Below are positions 1 through 9,158 of a DNA stretch of 64,000 nt, one piece after another. The notes beneath the pieces are model-generated. The model was given only the letters and a program-made list of their open reading frames with translations. It ran no database searches and was not told the DNA's origin. Numbering within the stretch: position 1 is the first letter of the stretch; each line of letters begins with the position of its first letter. The stretch lies in contig CP099617.1 of NCBI GenBank assembly GCA_024072375.1, positions 3,417,001 to 3,481,000 on the forward strand. The letters are read 5' to 3'. The stretch comes from Sphingomonadaceae bacterium OTU29LAMAA1. GTDB taxonomy: Bacteria; Pseudomonadota; Alphaproteobacteria; Sphingomonadales; Sphingomonadaceae. Position numbers and translations under genes: made by a program.

Positions 1-1827
1 ATCGAGAATGCGGAAGGCGCGCGCACCACGCCGTCGATCGTCGCCTTCGCCAAGGACGGCGAGCGGCTGGTCGGCCAGCCCGCCAAGCGTCAGGCCGTCA
101 CTAATGGTGACAACACGATCTTCGCGGTGAAGCGCCTGATCGGCCGTCGTTTCGACGACCCGATCACCAAGAAGGACACCGAGCTGGTCCCGTACAAGAT
201 CGCGCGCGGTCCGAACGGCGACGCGTGGGTGTCCGCAGGCGGCAAGGATTATTCGCCGTCGCAGATCAGCGCCTTTACCTTGCAGAAGATGAAGGAGACG
301 GCCGAGAGCTACCTCGGCGAGACGGTCACGCAGGCGGTCATCACCGTGCCGGCATACTTCAACGACGCCCAGCGTCAGGCGACCAAGGACGCCGGCCAGA
401 TCGCCGGTCTGGAAGTGCTGCGCATCATCAACGAGCCGACCGCGGCTGCTCTCGCCTACGGGCTGGAGAAGCAGGACGGCAAGACGATCGCGGTCTATGA
501 CCTTGGCGGCGGCACGTTCGACGTCTCGATCCTCGAGATCGGCGACGGCGTGTTCGAGGTGAAGGCGACCAACGGCGACACCTTCCTCGGTGGTGAGGAT
601 TTCGACAACAAGCTGGTCGAATATCTCGCCGAAGGGTTCAAGAAGGACGAAGGCATCGACCTGTCGAAGGACAAGTTGGCGTTGCAGCGTCTGAAGGAAG
701 CGGCGGAAAAGGCGAAGATCGAACTGTCGTCGGCAGCCTCGACCGAGGTCAACCTGCCCTTTATCACCGCGGACCAGAACGGGCCGAAGCATCTCGTCAA
801 GACGATCAACCGCGCCGATCTGGAGCGGCTGGTCGACGACCTGATCAAGCGCACGATCGATCCGATGAAGAAGGCGCTGGCCGATGCCGGCCTGAAGACC
901 GACGACATCAGCGAAGTCGTGCTCGTCGGCGGCATGACCCGCATGCCGAAGGTGCGCGAGGCGGTGAAGAATTTCTTCGGGAAGGAGCCGCACACCGGCG
1001 TCAACCCGGATGAGGTCGTCGCGATGGGCGCCGCCATTCAGGCGGGCGTGTTGCAGGGCGACGTCAAGGACGTGCTGCTGCTCGACGTGACGCCGCTGTC
1101 GCTGGGTATCGAGACGCTGGGTGGCGTGTTCACCCGGATGATCGACCGCAACACGACGATCCCGACCAAGAAGTCGCAGACCTATTCGACCGCCGACGAC
1201 AACCAGGGCGCGGTGACGATCCGCGTGTTCCAGGGCGAGCGCGAGATGGCGGCGGACAACAAGCTGCTGGGTCAGTTCGACCTTGTCGGCATCCCGCCCG
1301 CACCGCGCGGCGTGCCGCAGATCGAGGTCACGTTCGACATCGACGCCAACGGCCTCGTCAACGTGTCGGCCAAGGACAAGGGCACCGGCAAGGAGCAGCA
1401 GATCCGCATCCAGGCATCGGGCGGTCTGTCGGACAACGACATCGAGCAGATGGTGCGCGATGCCGAGAAGTTCGCCGAGGAGGACAAGAAGCGTCGGGCC
1501 GGCGCCGAGGCGAAGAACAACGCCGAATCGCTGATCCACACGACGGAGCGGCAGCTCGCGGACAATGGCGACAAGGTCGATGAGGCCCTGAAGTCGGAAA
1601 TCCAGTCGGCGATCGACGCTGCCAAGGCTGCGGTCGAGGGCGGCGATGCCGACCAAATGACCGAAAAGTCGCAGGCGCTCGCACAGGTCGCGATGAAGCT
1701 CGGCCAGGCGATCTACGAGAAGCAGGCCCAGTCCGAAGCGTCGCCGCAGGGCGGCACCGACGGAGAAGCACCGAAGGACGACGTGGTCGACGCCGAATTC
1801 TCGGAAGTCGACGACAACAAGGCGTAA
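1..1827 (+). CDS. dnaK: Chaperone DnaK (Hsp70), 5' end outside the window
   Basis: Cytosolic ATP-driven Hsp70 chaperone that works with DnaJ and GrpE. The frame is open from base 1 and 608 codons are present, so roughly 25-30 N-terminal residues of a family usually about 630-640 long are missing. Seen: the N-terminal TTPSIVAF segment, the second phosphate loop [11 protein letters not shown] at about codon 166, the adenosine motif [12 protein letters not shown], the interdomain linker [12 protein letters not shown], the substrate-binding domain, a helical lid and an acidic tail ending EVDDNKA. A GTG at 127 could be mistaken for a start, but conserved DnaK sequence continues upstream of it. dnaJ follows after 55 bases that hold a strong hairpin. 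Confidence 0.98.
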   Translation: MENAEGARTTPSIVAFAKDGERLVGQPAKRQAVTNGDNTIFAVKRLIGRRFDDPITKKDTELVPYKIARGPNGDAWVSAGGKDYSPSQISAFTLQKMKETAESYLGETVTQAVITVPAYFNDAQRQATKDAGQIAGLEVLRIINEPTAAALAYGLEKQDGKTIAVYDLGGGTFDVSILEIGDGVFEVKATNGDTFLGGEDFDNKLVEYLAEGFKKDEGIDLSKDKLALQRLKEAAEKAKIELSSAASTEVNLPFITADQNGPKHLVKTINRADLERLVDDLIKRTIDPMKKALADAGLKTDDISEVVLVGGMTRMPKVREAVKNFFGKEPHTGVNPDEVVAMGAAIQAGVLQGDVKDVLLLDVTPLSLGIETLGGVFTRMIDRNTTIPTKKSQTYSTADDNQGAVTIRVFQGEREMAADNKLLGQFDLVGIPPAPRGVPQIEVTFDIDANGLVNVSAKDKGTGKEQQIRIQASGGLSDNDIEQMVRDAEKFAEEDKKRRAGAEAKNNAESLIHTTERQLADNGDKVDEALKSEIQSAIDAAKAAVEGGDADQMTEKSQALAQVAMKLGQAIYEKQAQSEASPQGGTDGEAPKDDVVDAEFSEVDDNKA

Positions 1828-1834
1828 CCCGATC

Positions 1835-1860
1835 GCCCCCTCCCCCGGCGGGGAGGGGGC
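1835..1860. terminator. GC-rich hairpin between dnaK and dnaJ
   Basis: A perfect 11-bp stem (1835-1845 pairing with 1850-1860) with a CGGC loop lies 8 bases after the dnaK stop. No T-run follows, so full termination is doubtful. It may attenuate read-through or stabilise the dnaK 3' end, lowering dnaJ relative to dnaK. The C5-T-C4 arm resembles the other GC-rich intergenic repeats in this window. Confidence 0.5.
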
Positions 1861-1882
1861 CTTCAGGGCTTAAAGGTCGGGC

Positions 1883-3001
1883 ATGAGCACCACAGTCGAT
1901 TATTATGAGCTACTCGAATGCGAGCGTGATGCGGACGGCGCGACGCTGAAATCGGCGTACCGCAAGCTCGCGATGAAGTATCACCCGGACAAGAACGCCG
2001 GGTGCAAGGACAGCGAGTCCAGGTTCAAGGCGGTCAGCGAAGCCTATGAGGTCCTGAAGGACCCGCAGAAGCGCGCTGCCTACGATCGCTACGGCCATGC
2101 CGCGTTCCAGAACGGTGGCGGCGGCGGAGCACAGGATTTCAGCGGCTTTTCCGATATCTTCGAATCGGTCTTCGGCGAATTCATGGGTGGCGGCCGCGGT
2201 GGCGGGCGTACCCAGCAGCGGCGTGGCGCCGATTTGCGCTACGACATGGAAGTGACGCTCGAAGAGGCATTTCATGGCAAGTCGACCGAGATTACGGTCG
2301 ATGTATCGGCGCAATGCGACACCTGCCACGGTTCGGGCGCGAAGCCCGGGACGCATGCATCCACCTGTCGGCAGTGCAACGGTCACGGCAAGGTGCGGGC
2401 GCAGCAGGGATTCTTCGTGGTCGAACGCGCCTGCCCGGTATGTCAGGGCGCGGGCGAGATCATCGCGGATCCTTGTGGCGATTGCCGCGGCGAAGGAAGG
2501 ATCGACAAGACCAAGACACTGAGCGTCAACGTGCCGCCCGGCGTCGATGAAGGCACGCGCATCCGCCTGTCCGGTGAGGGCGAAGCGGGACCGCGCGGAG
2601 CGCCGGCGGGCGACCTCTACATCTTTCTCCACGTCAAACGGCATGCGCTGTTCGAACGCGAGGGCACGACCCTGTTCGCGCGTGCACCGATCAGCTTCAC
2701 GACGGCCTCGCTGGGCGGCGCCTTGTCGATCCCCGGCCTCGACGGGCGGATGCACGAGATCAAGATTCCGGCGGGCATCCAGTCGGGCAAGCAATTGCGC
2801 CAGCGTGGCGCGGGCATGCCGGTGCTACAAGGACGTGGTCACGGCGATCTGGTCATTCAGATCGACGTCGAAACGCCGACCAAGTTGTCGGTGCGCCAGC
2901 GCGAACTGCTGGAGTTGTTCCGCGAGACGGAAACGGGTGACGAATGCCCGGCGAGTCAGGGCTTCTTCGCCAAGCTGAAGGGCGTGTTCGCGACGGAGTG
3001 A
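1883..3001 (+). CDS. dnaJ: Co-chaperone DnaJ (Hsp40)
   Basis: J-domain co-chaperone that delivers substrates to DnaK and stimulates its ATPase. At 372 aa it has the normal type-I layout: J domain (about 1-70) with HPD at residues 34-36, a Gly/Phe-rich linker (about 75-115), a zinc domain with four CxxCxGxG-type repeats starting at Cys145, Cys162, Cys184 and Cys198, then the two beta-barrel substrate domains. An AAAGG element precedes the ATG. Placed directly after dnaK, the usual alphaproteobacterial order. All catalytic and zinc residues are intact. Confidence 0.98.
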   Translation: MSTTVDYYELLECERDADGATLKSAYRKLAMKYHPDKNAGCKDSESRFKAVSEAYEVLKDPQKRAAYDRYGHAAFQNGGGGGAQDFSGFSDIFESVFGEFMGGGRGGGRTQQRRGADLRYDMEVTLEEAFHGKSTEITVDVSAQCDTCHGSGAKPGTHASTCRQCNGHGKVRAQQGFFVVERACPVCQGAGEIIADPCGDCRGEGRIDKTKTLSVNVPPGVDEGTRIRLSGEGEAGPRGAPAGDLYIFLHVKRHALFEREGTTLFARAPISFTTASLGGALSIPGLDGRMHEIKIPAGIQSGKQLRQRGAGMPVLQGRGHGDLVIQIDVETPTKLSVRQRELLELFRETETGDECPASQGFFAKLKGVFATE

Positions 3002-3097
3002 TCCAGAGCTGGAGGCGATTCACGCGATAGCCCTTGCACTGGAGGGTAGGGTTTGGCGGGGCGGTCATGATTGCTGACCTCGATGAGACCTCCCCAG

Positions 3098-3116
3098 CCC
3101 TCTCCTGAAGAGAGGG
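3098..3116. terminator. Weak hairpin downstream of dnaJ
   Basis: A 7-bp inverted repeat (CCCTCTC / GAGAGGG, 5-nt loop) lies about 100 bases after dnaJ, without a T-run. The remaining 3002-3219 sequence shows no convincing reading frame. It may be a decayed copy of the GC-rich intergenic repeat family or a rho-independent-like 3' end. Confidence 0.3.
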
Positions 3117-3219
3117 TGCCAGTCGGATACGCGGTCCCCGGGTCGAGCGGACAGGCTTTTAGGTTGCGCCCGAAACGCCAATCGCCACAATGCTGCGCTT
3201 ACGGAATCGGGGGATGTGC

Positions 3220-3678
3220 ATGCGTGGACAGGTGTTGGGTGTGGATTCGCGGACCGGTGAGGGGCTGGTTGCCGGCGATGACGGACAGCGGTATCGGTTC
3301 ACGCCTGAGGACTGGGCACAACGCGGCGAGCCGGCGATTGGTCTGAAGGTCGATTTCGAATCGAATGGCGATCGCGCGCTCAGCGTGTTTCCGATGCCTG
3401 AAGTTGCGGGCACCCGTCACGTGCTGGCACCGCCACCGCCGCGCGAACCGGTGAATGATCGCAACAAGCTGGTCGCGGCTCTGCTGGCGTTCTTTCTGGG
3501 ACCGCTGGCGTTGCATCGCTTCTACACGGGGCGGACCGGATCGGCGATCGTAATGCTGGTGCTGAGTATGACTGTGGTCGGCATGCTGCTGACCTGGCCA
3601 TGGGCGCTGATCGACATGATCCGCTATCTCATGATGTCGGACCGGGAATTTGCCGCGCGATATCCGCGCAAGGATTGA
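3220..3678 (+). CDS. TM2-domain membrane protein with an N-terminal cold-shock-like domain
   Basis: A 152-aa protein. Residues 1-60 (MRGQVLGVDSRTGEGLVAGD and onward) read like a small OB/cold-shock-type fold. A Pro-rich linker follows, then a TM2 domain: two hydrophobic helices joined by a short turn with the family-typical LGPLALHRFYTG and WPWALIDMIRYL segments. The start at 3220 has a GGGG run 6 bases upstream; ATGs at 3190 and 3214 are in frame but have poorer context and add non-conserved residues. Probably an inner-membrane protein of unknown function. No operon partner is visible. Confidence 0.75.
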   Translation: MRGQVLGVDSRTGEGLVAGDDGQRYRFTPEDWAQRGEPAIGLKVDFESNGDRALSVFPMPEVAGTRHVLAPPPPREPVNDRNKLVAALLAFFLGPLALHRFYTGRTGSAIVMLVLSMTVVGMLLTWPWALIDMIRYLMMSDREFAARYPRKD

Positions 3679-3746
3679 GCGGAATGGCCGGACAAGCCGC
3701 GCCCTCTCGCCCGGAAGCGGGCCGAAGGGGCGGGCGGGCCGATAGG

Positions 3747-3833
3747 TCAGAGGGTGGTGATGATCACCCCGACCACCAGCGCCTGAGCCGCGATCGCCAG
3801 CATGCTGCTAGCTGCGGTTTCGAACATACGCAT
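3747..3833 (-). CDS. Putative 28-residue membrane peptide
   Basis: A short minus-strand frame encodes MRMFETAASSMLAIAAQALV then VGVIITTL and stops: a charged N-terminus followed by one hydrophobic helix of about 20 residues. GGAG lies 9 bases upstream of the chosen ATG; an in-frame ATG at 3848 would add five residues. It sits alone in a 328-base gap between the TM2 gene and the first DUF4139 gene, with AT-richer DNA (3850-3990) upstream that could hold divergent promoters. Translation is inferred only from the frame, the ribosome site and the hydrophobic pattern. Confidence 0.4.
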   Translation of the reverse strand: MRMFETAASSMLAIAAQALVVGVIITTL

Positions 3834-4006
3834 TGTGGTAGTCTCCATGCCGGCAAAATATCCGGCAATCAGGAGATGGCGATCATTACATAAGAGCGCA
3901 ACATTGTTGCTTGCAACTGTGCATGCGTTTCACGCAACTGTAATATTTCAAGCGTTGCCAGCGTATTGCAACCGGGCCACAACCGTCGATGACGGGGAGA
4001 GCAACG

Positions 4007-5428
4007 ATGCGGACGGCGGTATTCGGACTGGCGATGCTGATGCTGCCGGAGGGCATTGTAGCGCAGGAGGCGCCCGCGCAGACCGTGCCGGGCGCGTCGC
4101 GGGGGGCGCAGGGCGACGTATCGGTCACCATCTACAATAATGACGTCGCGCTGGTGCAGGACGTGCGGCAACTACCGATCGCGCGCGGGCAGGTACGGCA
4201 GGATTTCCCCGACGTCAGCGCGTCGATCCGGCCGGAGACGGTGTCGCTCAACATCGCCGATGCGGGGATCGTCGAACAGAATTTCGATTACGATCTGCTC
4301 AGCCCGTCGAGCCTGATGGAAAAGGCGGTGGGCGAGACGATCACGCTGTTGCGGACCAATCCGGCGACGGGCGCGGAAACGCGCGAGCGGGCCAGGGTGC
4401 TGGCGGTGAACGGCGGCGTGGTGCTGCAGATTGGCGAGCGGATCGAGGTGCTGCGTGACGACGGATTGCCGGTCCGTGCGATTTTCGACCGCGTGCCGGC
4501 ATCGCTGCGGGCACGCCCGACGCTGTCGGTGATGCTGGACAGCAATCGTGCGGGAACGCGGCCCGCGACGCTCTCCTATCTAAGCCGTGGGTTGGGGTGG
4601 AGCGCGGATTATGTGGCGCTGTTCGACGACAGGAGCGGACGCATCGACGTGCAGGGCTGGGTGACGCTGAAGAACACCAGCGGCACGACGTTCGACAATG
4701 CGCGCACGCTGCTGGTCGCGGGGGAGGTGGCGACCGAGGATGGCGAGGGCGATCGCAACAGCTATCGCCCGCGTCCGCGAGGCCGGATCGAACGGGCAGG
4801 CACCGAAACGGCGTCGCGTGAGCAATTGGGCGATTTCTACCTCTATCCGCTGCCTGGCAGGACGACGATCGCCGACAAGCAGACCAAGCAGGTGAGCTTC
4901 CTCGACGTAAAGGGTGCTGCGGCGCAATCGGGCTATGCGTTCGAGAACGGTTGGCTCGGCACCGCGACCGAGCCGCGCAGCGCGGCGAGCGTTCTGCGCT
5001 TCGCCAATTCCGCCGGAGCGGGACTCGGCGATGCGCTGCCGGCGGGGACGGTGCGGGTCTATGTCCGCGATGCGCGCGGGCAGGCGCAGTTCACCGGCGA
5101 GAACCGGATCGACCATAGCCCGCAAGGATCGCAGATCGCGCTCAAAACCGGCGATGCCTTCGACGTGAAGGTGCTGCCGGTGGTGGTCGAGCGGACGCGG
5201 CTGAGCGAATGGAAGTGGCGGACGGCGATGCGGTACACGCTGACCAACGCGAAGCGGACGCCGGTGACGGTGGAACTGACGCAGAGCGGGTTCGACTGGA
5301 CCGATACGCGCATTATCGCCGAAAGCCGCAAGAGCGAGCGGCGCGATGCCGACAGCACCGTCTGGCAGGTGCCGGTTCCCGCGAACGGCGAGACGATCGT
5401 GACGGCGACCTTCGAAACCCGCTACTGA
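4007..5428 (+). CDS. Secreted DUF4139-family protein, first of a tandem pair
   Basis: A 473-aa exported protein. Residues 1-19 form a signal peptide (MRTAVFGLAMLMLPEGIVAQ). The mature part begins with the family's N-terminal strand pattern VTIYNNDVALVQDVRQLP and continues through the beta-rich DUF4139 region (LSYLSRGLGWSADYVALF). The ATG at 4007 follows GGGGAG with good spacing; the upstream in-frame ATG at 3989 is less likely. The family is related to the C-terminal part of mucoidy-inhibitor-like proteins, but the molecular role is unknown. It overlaps the next gene by one base (TGATG), so the two are almost certainly co-translated. Confidence 0.85.
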   Translation: MRTAVFGLAMLMLPEGIVAQEAPAQTVPGASRGAQGDVSVTIYNNDVALVQDVRQLPIARGQVRQDFPDVSASIRPETVSLNIADAGIVEQNFDYDLLSPSSLMEKAVGETITLLRTNPATGAETRERARVLAVNGGVVLQIGERIEVLRDDGLPVRAIFDRVPASLRARPTLSVMLDSNRAGTRPATLSYLSRGLGWSADYVALFDDRSGRIDVQGWVTLKNTSGTTFDNARTLLVAGEVATEDGEGDRNSYRPRPRGRIERAGTETASREQLGDFYLYPLPGRTTIADKQTKQVSFLDVKGAAAQSGYAFENGWLGTATEPRSAASVLRFANSAGAGLGDALPAGTVRVYVRDARGQAQFTGENRIDHSPQGSQIALKTGDAFDVKVLPVVVERTRLSEWKWRTAMRYTLTNAKRTPVTVELTQSGFDWTDTRIIAESRKSERRDADSTVWQVPVPANGETIVTATFETRY

Positions 5429-6981
5429 TGCGTACGCCCCGGTGGGCCGGAGCTGGCGCGCTGCTCGCCGGTGGGCCGGCGCTGGCGCTGCTCGCCAGTC
5501 CTCCTGCGTTGGCGCAGGTCGGCCCGGCGACGGTCGTGTCGCCGGGGCCGGGGCAGGTCGCGGTGACGGTCTATCGCAATCCCGACCGGGGCAGTGCGGG
5601 TATCCAGTTGGACTATCTGCAAGGGTTCGCGCTGGTCACCGAAACGCGGACGGTGCAATTGCCCAAAGGGCCGGCGATCGTACGCTTCGAAGGGGTAGCG
5701 GAAGGCATCGTGCCGGTGAGCGCGATCATCGACGGCCTGCCCGGCGGGACGATCGAGAAGAACCGCGATGCGCGGCTGCTGTCGCCCGCGTCGCTGATCG
5801 ACGGTACGCTGGGACGGACGGTTACGCTGGCCCGTACCGACCCTGCGACCGGGCGGCGGCGCAGCGAGGCGGCGACGGTCGTCGCCGGTCCCGCACAGGG
5901 CGTCGTGCTGAAGACGGCGGCGGGTATCGAGAGCCTGCGCTGTTCCGGCCTGCCCGAGGCATTGGCGTTCGACGGCGTCCCGCGCGGGCTGTCGGCACGG
6001 CCGGTGCTCAGCGTCGCGACCGACACGCCGTCGGCACGCACCGCGACGGTGACCTTGTCCTACCTGACCTCGGGCTTCGACTGGTCGGCGAGTTATGTCG
6101 CGACGATGGCGGCGGACGGGCGGACGATCGACCTGTTCGCGTGGTTGACAGTCGCCAACGGCAATCCGGAGACGTTCCGGAACGCGCGGGTGAAGGCGGT
6201 GGCGGGGCGGCTCAACCGGACGGCAACCGACGAGTGGATGCGCCGGGCGGCGGGCCTGCGCCTCGCCTGTTTTCCGCTGGGTACGACGACGTCGGACCTG
6301 AGAAGCATCGAACTGGAGGAATCCCAGGACATCGTCGTCACAGGCTCGCGTATGATGATGGCGGAGAGCGCGCCACCACCGCCGCCCGCCCCGGCCATGA
6401 TGGCGCCGCCCCCTCCGCCAGAGGATCTCGGCGATCTGAAGCTCTATACCGTGCCGATGCCGGTGACGGTCGCGCCGCGCGCGCAAAAGCAGGTAGCGTT
6501 GCTGCTCGCCAACCGGGTGCCGTTCGAACGGCGCTATCGGCGGCGGATCGGAAAGGGCGAGACGCTGTCCGCTGCGCCGGTCGGCATGGTTCTGGTGGTG
6601 CGCAATCGAAAGGAGGACGCGCTGGGACTACCGCTGCCGGACGGCACCACCGCCCTCTATGCGGATCGACCCGGCACGGGCGGACCCGAACGGCTGCTGC
6701 TCGGCACCGGCACGCTGGGCGATCGGGCGGTCGGCGAGACGGTGCGGATCGGCGCCGGCACCAGCACGCAGGTACTGGTCACGCAAACGCGGATCGCCGA
6801 TGGCGACACCGTCCTGACCGTCACCAACGCCAACCGCGGTGCGGTCGATGTCGAACTGCCGATCGGCAGGGCCGGCGAGAAGGTGAAGCCGGTCGGCGCG
6901 ACCCTGACCGAGATCGACGGTATCGCGACGTGGCGCATGACGCTGCCGGCGCATGGCACGGCGACGCTGCGCTACCGCTAG
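5428..6981 (+). CDS. Secreted DUF4139-family protein, second of a tandem pair, with Pro-rich insert
   Basis: A 517-aa paralogue of the preceding protein (shared LLSPASLIDGTLG, TLARTDPATG and LSYLTSGFDWSASYV segments). The signal peptide occupies about residues 1-30, ending ALAQ. A distinctive insert near residues 300-345 contains DIVVTGSR (301-308) followed by Met- and Pro-rich runs. The IVVTG motif is the kind found after TonB boxes in sphingomonad TonB-dependent receptors, which is odd in a non-receptor. The ATG overlaps the previous stop codon. The gene ends 7 bases before the convergent retropepsin gene. Function unknown; periplasmic or outer-membrane association is inferred. Confidence 0.8.
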   Translation: MRTPRWAGAGALLAGGPALALLASPPALAQVGPATVVSPGPGQVAVTVYRNPDRGSAGIQLDYLQGFALVTETRTVQLPKGPAIVRFEGVAEGIVPVSAIIDGLPGGTIEKNRDARLLSPASLIDGTLGRTVTLARTDPATGRRRSEAATVVAGPAQGVVLKTAAGIESLRCSGLPEALAFDGVPRGLSARPVLSVATDTPSARTATVTLSYLTSGFDWSASYVATMAADGRTIDLFAWLTVANGNPETFRNARVKAVAGRLNRTATDEWMRRAAGLRLACFPLGTTTSDLRSIELEESQDIVVTGSRMMMAESAPPPPPAPAMMAPPPPPEDLGDLKLYTVPMPVTVAPRAQKQVALLLANRVPFERRYRRRIGKGETLSAAPVGMVLVVRNRKEDALGLPLPDGTTALYADRPGTGGPERLLLGTGTLGDRAVGETVRIGAGTSTQVLVTQTRIADGDTVLTVTNANRGAVDVELPIGRAGEKVKPVGATLTEIDGIATWRMTLPAHGTATLRYR

Positions 6982-6987
6982 CCTCCG

Positions 6988-8073
6988 CTACGGTAGGGCG
7001 GCGACCGGCTCGACGGGCGGCATGCGACGCGGGCGAGGCGGGCAACTCGATGCGGGCGGGGTCCCGGTATCGTGCATGAACATCGAGCGTCCGCCGAAGC
7101 CCGCCCCGCCGGTCTGGCAGCGCCGCAGCTGGAAGCGCACTTTGCGGGCGCCGAAATCGAGCGAGACACGGCGGAAATTTCCCATCAGGTCGGTGCCGAG
7201 CATCATCGCCGGCACATCCCGCAGTTCGAACAGGGCGAAGGGTGGCAGATCGGCGAAGGCGACGGGCACATCGCGCAGCTGGATGCCACCGATCCGCATT
7301 TCCGGCACTATCGCGACCGCAACGGCCATCTGGTCGCCGGTCACGCCGACGAGCGTGGCCGAGCTGAATACCGGCGGCTTGCGGCGGCGGAACAGGGCGT
7401 CGCGCAACGCCAGATTGCCGATGGTGAGCTGCGAGCCAGTATCGACGACGGCACGGATCGGCACGCCGCCGGCGCGCGCCTGCGTCAGGATCAACTGACC
7501 GCCGCGGCGGCGGGCGGTGACGACGATCTCGTCGCGTTGCGCCCGCACCGGACGGCGTGTGTCCTCGATCGCGATCGTATCCGCATCGAAGTCGAGCATC
7601 AGGCGCTGCCCGCGCAACGCATCGATGCCCAGCAATCCACTGGCACCCAGAAAGCGTTCGGGCAGCACCGGCGCCGCGATATCCGTGGCGACGCTGCCGC
7701 CGACCGCCAGCGTGCCGATCATCACCGTTTCGGTTCGGCTCGCACCCGCCATGCCGTGCAGCATCACCGGGTCGCCGGCAGGCAGGCGCAGGTCGGACGC
7801 GAGCCGTTGCCCGATCGCGCTGCGGTCGGCACCACTGTCGACGACGAACCGGTAGGGGCCACGCCCATCGATCCTGACGTCGACCGCCATGCGCGTTTCG
7901 ATCTGTACCGCGTCGATGTCGTTTCCCGCGATCTCCAGCCGGTCGTCCAGAATCGCCTCGTGCAGCGGGATCGTTGGTGCGCGGCGCGGCGGATCGGGTG
8001 CCTGTTGCGGCATCGCCGCCGCCGCCAGCAACAGCGGCAACGTAGCGATGCAGAGAGCGCGTGGCGCGGCCAT
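6988..8073 (-). CDS. Exported retropepsin-like aspartic protease with two active-site domains
   Basis: A 361-aa protein with a signal peptide (about 1-25) and two pepsin-like repeats, each with an aspartate motif: VVDSGAD (Asp79) and AVVDTGS (Asp211). Single-chain proteins with two retroviral-type domains could form an intramolecular active site like eukaryotic pepsins. Between the domains is DEIVVTARRR (181-190), another TonB-box-like string. The start at 8073 has AGGA 6 bases upstream; the longer frame to 8100 lacks this. It is convergent with the DUF4139 pair. Periplasmic peptidase activity is inferred from the motifs; the substrate is unknown. Confidence 0.8.
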   Translation of the reverse strand: MAAPRALCIATLPLLLAAAAMPQQAPDPPRRAPTIPLHEAILDDRLEIAGNDIDAVQIETRMAVDVRIDGRGPYRFVVDSGADRSAIGQRLASDLRLPAGDPVMLHGMAGASRTETVMIGTLAVGGSVATDIAAPVLPERFLGASGLLGIDALRGQRLMLDFDADTIAIEDTRRPVRAQRDEIVVTARRRGGQLILTQARAGGVPIRAVVDTGSQLTIGNLALRDALFRRRKPPVFSSATLVGVTGDQMAVAVAIVPEMRIGGIQLRDVPVAFADLPPFALFELRDVPAMMLGTDLMGNFRRVSLDFGARKVRFQLRRCQTGGAGFGGRSMFMHDTGTPPASSCPPRPRRMPPVEPVAALP

Positions 8074-8129
8074 GACGGATCCTAGCACCGGTGCCGGCAA
8101 ACAGCCAATGCGGCGTCATCGCGGGCAGG

Positions 8130-8154
8130 GGAACGTGGGAGCCCGTGCCGTGTT
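8130..8154 (+). promoter_or_regulatory. Possible EcfG-type stress promoter
   Basis: GGAAC (8130-8134), a 16-base spacer, then TGTT (8151-8154), close to the GGAAC-N16/17-CGTT pattern of alphaproteobacterial general-stress sigma factors. It lies about 37 bases upstream of the phosphoesterase start. One mismatch and a short pattern make this tentative. Confidence 0.25.
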
Positions 8155-8190
8155 GCAGGCGGAGCCCTCCGGTCAGGACATACCGCTGCC

Positions 8191-8706
8191 ATGGCGATCT
8201 GGTTCACCGCCGACACGCATTTCGGCGATCACCGTACGTTGAACATCCACAAGCGCGACTTCGCGGCGACGGCGGCGATGGACGCCGCCATGATTACTGG
8301 CTGGAATGCGGTTGTCGCGCCCGATGACGACATCTGGCATCTGGGCGACGTGGCGCGGCGGCTGGACGACGTCGCCCCGCTGCTGGCGCAGCTCAACGGT
8401 ATCAAGCATCTGGTTCGGGGCAACAACGACGATCCGGCGATCGCGCAGGTGCCGGGTTGGGCCAGCGTCGCCGATTATGCCGAGATCGTGGTCGACGACC
8501 GGTTCTGCGTACTGTGCCATTACCCGTTTCGCAGCTGGAACCGCCAGCATCGCGGTGCGATCAACCTGCACGGGCATAGCCACGGCAAGCTGAAGCCGAT
8601 GCCGCGGCAGTTCGATGTCGGCGTCGATCCGCGCGGGTATCGCCCGGTCGCGCTGGCCGGCCTGACCGGTCAGTCGAACAGCGCCGCGATCGCGACCCGG
8701 ACCTGA
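8191..8706 (+). CDS. Calcineurin-like metallophosphoesterase
   Basis: A 171-aa cytosolic phosphoesterase with all dimetal motifs in order: ADTHFGDH (N-terminus), LGDVAR, GNNDD, a CHYPF histidine and a C-terminal HGHSHG. Compact proteins of this type hydrolyse small phosphoesters; the substrate cannot be read from sequence. No signal peptide. Its last 37 bases overlap the far end of the decayed response-regulator frame on the opposite strand. Confidence 0.88.
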   Translation: MAIWFTADTHFGDHRTLNIHKRDFAATAAMDAAMITGWNAVVAPDDDIWHLGDVARRLDDVAPLLAQLNGIKHLVRGNNDDPAIAQVPGWASVADYAEIVVDDRFCVLCHYPFRSWNRQHRGAINLHGHSHGKLKPMPRQFDVGVDPRGYRPVALAGLTGQSNSAAIATRT

Positions 8707-9068
8707 GCATCGGTGAACGGTTTGGCGAGCAAGGGTCAATCCCGAAAGCGATCGGGCATGCTGTGCCGCTGGTTCGCGGAGATGAAGACGAAAGGGATGC
8801 CGAGTTCCGCCAACCGGTCGGCGACCGGATAGGACACGTCCTCGTGGAGCTTTACATTGAGCGTCGCCGCACCCGGGAGTGTGTCGGAACCGGTGGGTAG
8901 CAGCGCGATCGCCTCTTCGACGCTGGGGACAGGGCCGATGACGATTCCGCCAGCCCGTTCGACGATGGCGCCGAGATGTTCGGCAAGCATCCACTCATCC
9001 TCGACGATCAACACGCGTTTATCCGACAGCACCGGCGGCTCCTGCTTGCATCCACTACCGTTCGACAA
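8670..9068 (-). pseudogene. Decayed single-domain response regulator (in-frame stop, phospho-Asp replaced by Asn)
   Basis: The frame 9068-8736 encodes a receiver domain: VLIVEDE acidic pocket (Asp24) and switch region FVFISAN. It stops after DRFRD. Reading through that TGA in the same frame restores the missing end, LLAKPF with the conserved receiver Lys, then DAQVRVAIAALFD and a stop at 8670. The expected phospho-acceptor Asp in the ATLxVKL strand is Asn71 (AAT), one base from Asp. Loss of both the phosphorylation site and the beta5-alpha5 segment points to a non-functional gene, or to a phospho-independent remnant of 110 aa. No partner kinase is nearby. Confidence 0.75.
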
Positions 9069-9158
9069 CCGCTTGAAATGTAATCCGATCCCCTGGGATT
9101 AGGTCGGAATCCCGGCCGATCTGCGCCGCCCTGTTGAAGATAGGTCCACCATTCGCTA

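Noticed and set aside
127..1827. A dnaK start at GTG 127.
   Set aside because: Conserved DnaK residues continue upstream to base 1 in the same frame, so the gene is truncated by the window, not started at 127.
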